From Phycisphaeraceae bacterium (GTDB taxonomy: Bacteria > Planctomycetota > Phycisphaerae > Phycisphaerales > UBA1924), in assembly GCA_020639215.1 (NCBI GenBank), contig JACKHA010000004.1:88128-152127 (forward strand): DNA of 64,000 nucleotides. Direction: 5' to 3'. Below are positions 60,550-64,000 of the stretch, piece after piece (positions within the stretch are counted from its first letter, which is position 1; each line of letters opens with the position of its first letter). Below the pieces are notes generated by a model. That model was not told where the DNA came from and searched no databases. It was given only the letters and a program-made list of their open reading frames with translations. A program made the position numbers and the translations under genes.

Positions 60550-61158
60550 TCAGTCGCCCAGGACGTCCTTGATCTTGCCGCGGAGGTTGGCGGCCCCGTC
60601 GCGGGCCAGCTGCTCGCGGATGCGGCGGAGTTTGGTCGAGATCGAGGCGTCGACGAGCTGGTCGCCGATGCGGAGGCGAACGCCGCCGATCATCGACTCG
60701 TCGGTGTAGGGGTGGACGACGACTTCCTTCTTGAGGCTCGCGCCGAGGCGCTCGCGAATGGAGGAGAGGCCCTCCTGGCCCATGGGCTCGGCGGTGTAGA
60801 CGTCGACCTCGACGCGCCCGAAGGCTTCCTGGAGGATCTGGTCCAGGGCCGCGGCGATGGCGGGCAGGTGCCCGAGGCGCCCCTTGCGGTTGAGGGTGAG
60901 CAGGAAGTCGCGGGTCAGGTCCTCGCACTTGCCCGAGAGCATCGAGCGGATGGCGTCCTCGCGCTTCTGCATGGGCAGGATGCGGCTGGCCAGGAACTCG
61001 CCGAAGCGCTTGTCCTGGCGGGCCAGGTCGAGCAGGGCCTCGAGTTCACTCGAGACGCTCTCGGCGAGCGTTTGGCCGCCCCGCTCCATGGCGAGGTCGA
61101 ACACGCTGCGGGCGTAGATCTCGGCGATCGCGTCGGGCGGGGTTTCGATCAGGGGCAT
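60550..61158 (-). CDS. atpH: F1F0 ATP synthase subunit delta
   Basis: A 202-residue stator subunit joining the F1 head to the b-subunit stalk. It starts MPLIETPPDAIAEIYARSVF, has the helical N-domain (ALLDLARQDKRFGEFLASRI, RDFLLTLNRKGRLGHLPAIA) and ends GGVRLRIGDQLVDASISTKL, then RRIREQL, as in OSCP/delta. It has an ~20-residue C-terminal addition. ATG 61158 has GGAG 7 nt upstream. The next gene downstream is the convergent glycosyltransferase, so atpA, atpG, atpD and atpC are not part of this operon. Confidence 0.93.
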   Translation of the reverse strand: MPLIETPPDAIAEIYARSVFDLAMERGGQTLAESVSSELEALLDLARQDKRFGEFLASRILPMQKREDAIRSMLSGKCEDLTRDFLLTLNRKGRLGHLPAIAAALDQILQEAFGRVEVDVYTAEPMGQEGLSSIRERLGASLKKEVVVHPYTDESMIGGVRLRIGDQLVDASISTKLRRIREQLARDGAANLRGKIKDVLGD

Positions 61159-61189
61159 CGGGCGCTCCGGGAGTTCGATTCGACTTACC

Positions 61190-61296
61190 ACTGAGGCACG
61201 GAGAGGGCGATTCTTGCGCCGTGTCGTGCTCGGTCCGAGGCCGTTCGAGAGTTCCAGACGCCGACTCCCGCCTTTGCTCTCGCTCCGTACCTCAGT
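61190..61296. repeat. Inverted-repeat element between atpF and atpH
   Basis: ACTGAGGCACGGAG (61190-61203) is complemented by CTCCGTACCTCAGT (61283-61296) with one mismatch, and a further CTCCGTGGTTAA follows. These ACTGAGG/CGGAG strings are a common dispersed-repeat type in planctomycete and other genomes. It interrupts an operon where genes usually abut. Confidence 0.6.
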
Positions 61297-61317
61297 GTCT
61301 CCGTGGTTAACTCTCGA

Positions 61318-62022
61318 TCAGTTGGCCCGCAGTTCGGCCAGGGATTCCTCGACCAGGCGGGCCTGGTCGTCGGCGCTGACCTCGCGCTGGAGGATCTTGC
61401 CCGCGACCATGGTTGCCAGCGACGCGGCCTCGGCATAGATCTCGCCCAGGGCCGTCTTCTTGGCGCTCTCGATGTCGCGCATCGCACGCTCGCGCAGCTG
61501 GGCAACCTCGGTCTCGGCCTTGGCCTTGAGCTCGGCGGCGAACTGCTGCTGCTGCCCGCGGGTCTCTTCGAGCATCTTCTGGGCCTCGCCGCGGGCCTCG
61601 GCCAGCGACCGCTCGTAGGACTCCAGCGCGTCCTTGGCCTGGCGGCGGGCCTCCTCGGCGGCCTCGATTTCCTGCAGGATCTTGTTCTCGCGCTCCTTCA
61701 GGCCCTTGGTGATGATGGGCCAGACGCGCGTCGAGAGGATGAAGAACACGATGCCGAAGACCACCAGCGAGGTGATCATCGGGATCAGGCCCTGCTGGAT
61801 GGTGGGGATGACCCCGGCGGGCTCGCCGTGCCCGCCGGCGTGGTCGTCGCCGTGGGCCGCGGCGGCGTGCCCGTCGTCGGCGTGCCCATCATCAGCATGT
61901 CCGGCGTTGGCGGCGGGGGCCGCGCCGTGGGGCACGGGCGGGGTGGCCAGGGCCTGGCTCGCGGGGGCGAGCCAAAGCGTCGCGCCGAGGGCGATGGCGA
62001 GGATGCGGAGGGTGCGGAGCAC
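61318..62022 (-). CDS. atpF: F1F0 ATP synthase subunit b with signal peptide and His-rich linker
   Basis: A 234-residue protein, longer than the usual ~160. Residues 1-26 look like a cleavable signal (ILAIALGATLWLAPASQALA). Residues about 27-70 are an Ala/Gly/Asp/His-rich linker (HADDGHADDGHAAAAHGDDH). The membrane helix MITSLVVFGIVFFILSTRVW begins near residue 82, followed by the long coiled stalk ENKILQEIEAAEEARRQAKD... that binds delta. The His/Asp stretch could bind metal or protons outside the membrane. It lies between atpE and atpH with gaps of about 150 bp on both sides. Confidence 0.9.
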   Translation of the reverse strand: MLRTLRILAIALGATLWLAPASQALATPPVPHGAAPAANAGHADDGHADDGHAAAAHGDDHAGGHGEPAGVIPTIQQGLIPMITSLVVFGIVFFILSTRVWPIITKGLKERENKILQEIEAAEEARRQAKDALESYERSLAEARGEAQKMLEETRGQQQQFAAELKAKAETEVAQLRERAMRDIESAKKTALGEIYAEAASLATMVAGKILQREVSADDQARLVEESLAELRAN

Positions 62023-62171
62023 GGGCGGACTCCCTACTCGTGAAGGGTCGGACTCGACGAGCGCGGGCTATCCCGCGCGGCGAAGCCGGTGCGCCGCCGA
62101 TGGGCGACGCGCCGGGGTGGACGCACGATCGCTCGCGCCGTGGCGGTGTGTGGCCGCGGCGCGAGAGCGGG

Positions 62172-62516
62172 TCAGAGGGCGGCCAGCAGACCGACGACGA
62201 CCGCGAAGAGGGTGGCACCCTCGACGAGCGCGGCGGCGAGGATCATGTTGGTGCCGATGGGGCCGGTGGCCTCGGGCTGGCGGGCGATTGACTCGACCGC
62301 GCCCTTGCCGATGAGGCCGATGCCGATGCCGCCGCCGAGGACGGCCAGGCCGGCGCCCATCGCCGCGAAGCCGCGCCGGGCGGTCTCGTTCTCGGCCGCG
62401 GCGAGGCGGAGGGCCTCGGCCTCGTTGGTCGGGGTCCACTGGGCCAGGGCCTGGCCGACGGCGACCACGGCCAGCGTGCCGAAGGCCAGGGCGACGTTGC
62501 GCATCATCTTGTTCAT
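62172..62516 (-). CDS. atpE: F1F0 ATP synthase subunit c with N-terminal extension
   Basis: A 114-residue proteolipid, longer than the typical 70-90. A signal-like N-terminus (VALAFGTLAVVAVGQALAQW) precedes a polar linker and the c hairpin: GFAAMGAGLAVLGGGIGIGL, a basic loop (KGAVESIARQPEA), then ILAAALVEGATLFAVVVGLL with the ion-carrying Glu. There is no Gln/Ser sodium-ligand pair, so protons are the likely ion. ATG 62516 has AAAGGGA about 9 nt upstream. The c-ring sits in the inner membrane and turns the F1 motor. Confidence 0.93.
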   Translation of the reverse strand: MNKMMRNVALAFGTLAVVAVGQALAQWTPTNEAEALRLAAAENETARRGFAAMGAGLAVLGGGIGIGLIGKGAVESIARQPEATGPIGTNMILAAALVEGATLFAVVVGLLAAL

Positions 62517-62639
62517 TGCTCGCGATTCCCTTTCTGTGATCCGTCTGCTCGCGTCCCGCCTGGGCGGGGTGGATCGTGGTCCTGTGGTCGGTCCGGGTTG
62601 GTCGTGTGGGGCCCGGTCCACTCCCCATGAAGGTCGGGT

Positions 62640-63548
62640 TCAGTGGGCGGGGTGGGCGTCGGCGTGCCCGTCGGCGTGGTGCTCGTCGTGCTCGCCGTGG
62701 TGCGAGAGCTGGGCGATGAACACGGTCGTGAGGAACATGAACACGAACGCCTGCAGGAAGGCGACGAACAGCTCGAGGAAGTAGATCGCCACCGCGGAGA
62801 TCGCCGAGACGACCGTCACCGGGGCCCAGACCGCCAGACCGGCCTTCAGGGACATGCCGGTGAACATGAACAGCGTCGCGACCAGGATGTGCCCGGCGGT
62901 CATGTTGGCGAACAGTCGGATGGCCAGCGCGACCGGCTTGATGAACGTGCCGGCGACCTCGATGACCACCAGCAGCGGCCACAGGTAGGGCGGGGCCCCG
63001 CCCGTCAGGTGCTTGAGGTAGCCCCCGACGCCCAGTTCCTTCACGCCGGCGACGTTGATGACCACGAACGAGACCGCGGCCAGAGCCCCCGTGATCATCA
63101 GGTTCTGCGTGGCGGTCCCGCCGACCGGGGCCATGTGGTTGCTCTTCCACTCCGGCATCGCCAGCAGCACGACGTCCAGGATCGGGACCAGCCCGAGCAG
63201 GTTGTTGACCAGGATGAAGAAGAACAGCGTCGCCAGGAACGGCATGAACCTCTCGGTCCGCTCGCCCAGCAGGGGGCGGACCGTGTTGTCGCGAAGATAC
63301 AGGTAGATGACCTCGAGCATGCCCGCGGCCGGGTTGCGGGTCACGTACCGCTTGTTGCCCTCGCCCTCGTTGCCGGTCGCGATCTGCCTGGCCAGCCACG
63401 GGAACGCGGCCAGCATGATGACCAGCGTGAGCAGCAGGTTGCCGGTGTGCGCGGTCCACACCCACCACTCGCCGATGTTCAAGAACCGGTGCTGGACCAC
63501 GTGGTCGACGGGGTTGTCGGCGGCCAGGGTGTAGATCGACGCGAGCAT
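62640..63548 (-). CDS. atpB: F1F0 ATP synthase subunit a
   Basis: A 302-residue polytopic subunit with the proton half-channels. The essential Arg is in IKPVALAIRLFANMTAGHIL; the last helix region LELFVAFLQAFVFMFLTTVF is also conserved. Earlier helices include FLATLFFFILVNNLLGLVPI. The C-terminus is His/Asp/Glu-rich (HHGEHDEHHADGHADAHPAH), echoing the His-rich linker of AtpF. The ATG at 63548 overlaps the upstream stop by one base (TGATG), indicating coupling with the gene before it. Confidence 0.96.
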   Translation of the reverse strand: MLASIYTLAADNPVDHVVQHRFLNIGEWWVWTAHTGNLLLTLVIMLAAFPWLARQIATGNEGEGNKRYVTRNPAAGMLEVIYLYLRDNTVRPLLGERTERFMPFLATLFFFILVNNLLGLVPILDVVLLAMPEWKSNHMAPVGGTATQNLMITGALAAVSFVVINVAGVKELGVGGYLKHLTGGAPPYLWPLLVVIEVAGTFIKPVALAIRLFANMTAGHILVATLFMFTGMSLKAGLAVWAPVTVVSAISAVAIYFLELFVAFLQAFVFMFLTTVFIAQLSHHGEHDEHHADGHADAHPAH

Positions 63549-64000
63549 CAGGCATCACCCCCGGTGGGATCGGCGGCCGAGGAAGCGGGTTTGGCGTCGC
63601 CCGTCGGGTCGGCGCCCAGGTCGCGGATGGCGCCGCGGACCAGCGGCGTCTCGACCGCGATCGCCACGAGCGACACGCCCAGGAACGCGACGGCGAACAC
63701 GAACTTGTCGGGGCTGCCGCCCTCGGGCGTGACGGCCGTGACCATATAGGCCACGCCGATGGCGACCGAGACGAGCAGGCGGACCATCGAAAGGCCCATG
63801 AAGGCGGTGGTCAGGCTCAGGAGGTGGCGCGTCCGGAGGATCGCCAGCACCGCGTACATCGCCCCGACCGCCAGCACGACCGAGCCGGCCCCGACGGCGG
63901 CGGTCGCCACCTCGCCCGGGCGGATCAGGGCGATCGGGGCGACGATGACGCCGGTGGCCAGGCCCGAGGCCCCGACGACCTTGGGCGCGAGGCGACCCAC
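63548..64000 (-). CDS. AtpI-like membrane protein of the ATP synthase operon (5' end may be outside the window)
   Basis: At least 150 residues with four hydrophobic segments (GLATGVIVAPIALIRPGEVA; VGAGSVVLAVGAMYAVLAIL; LLSLTTAFMGLSMVRLLVSV, AIGVAYMV; FVFAVAFLGVSLVAIAVETP) and a polar tail (RDLGADPTGDAKPASSAADP). The place immediately before atpB, overlapping its start, is where atpI usually lies. AtpI assists c-ring assembly. Sequence similarity is too weak for a firm name. A GTG at 64000 is the last possible codon in view. Confidence 0.6.
   Translation of the reverse strand: MGRLAPKVVGASGLATGVIVAPIALIRPGEVATAAVGAGSVVLAVGAMYAVLAILRTRHLLSLTTAFMGLSMVRLLVSVAIGVAYMVTAVTPEGGSPDKFVFAVAFLGVSLVAIAVETPLVRGAIRDLGADPTGDAKPASSAADPTGGDA

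Overview
The window is high-GC (about 70%) bacterial chromosome and looks like a planctomycete of class Phycisphaerae. The strongest pointer is a C-terminal doublet built on GYGVPNGVLNNDDFFYYL and closing in a terminal Gly-Cys. I recognise it as the GC-type dockerin domain typical of that class, and nine secreted proteins here end in it. Three further secreted proteins end in PEP-CTERM-like tails (VPAPGAL...RRRR). The housekeeping content (dnaA, parB, rho, serS, glmS, gmk, pgk, atpBEFH) indicates chromosome rather than plasmid. I recognised no rRNA, tRNA, CRISPR array or transposase gene.

Layout. 1-12 kb: a truncated flavin oxidoreductase, a LuxR-type regulator, serS, an FHA-GspE ATPase gene broken by an apparent frameshift, a TPR/O-GlcNAc-transferase-like protein, an aldehyde dehydrogenase, a SurA/PpiC-like lipoprotein, a YraN-like protein and the first dockerin protein. 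12-12.7 kb: palindromic repeats around a small membrane zinc-ribbon gene. 12.7-20.2 kb: glmS, an ArsR regulator with two downstream partner genes, a NUDIX-histidine kinase pair and parB with two parS sites. 20.2-25.3 kb: accessory material comprising an orphan Imm10-like immunity gene, two tandem PEP-CTERM proteins, repeats, an ECF sigma factor with its DUF6768 partner, and a lower-GC DarT-NADAR toxin-antitoxin pair. 25.4-28.4 kb: rho and gmk. 28.5-46.4 kb: a surface-protein island with eight of the nine dockerin proteins (beta-propeller, LamG-like, subtilase, giant repeat protein, two HAF paralogues, M14 carboxypeptidase). 46.5-64 kb: a SpoIIE-type phosphatase, a TVP38-family protein, dnaA, an RNase Z-like hydrolase, pgk between two ArnT-like glycosyltransferases, and the F0 part of the ATP synthase operon, which ends at atpH.

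Three signals recur. Ten genes have a TAnnnT -10 box only 6-9 nt before the start codon, usually with no Shine-Dalgarno sequence, which suggests widespread leaderless transcripts. Genes on the same strand are often joined by ATGA or TTGA overlaps. Intergenic gaps repeatedly hold hairpins: a GC-rich terminator motif shared by several dockerin genes, and several families of longer inverted repeats. The most interesting units are the DarT-NADAR pair with its unusual N-terminal coiled-coil extension, the dockerin surface island, and the parB locus, which has parS sites but no parA beside it.
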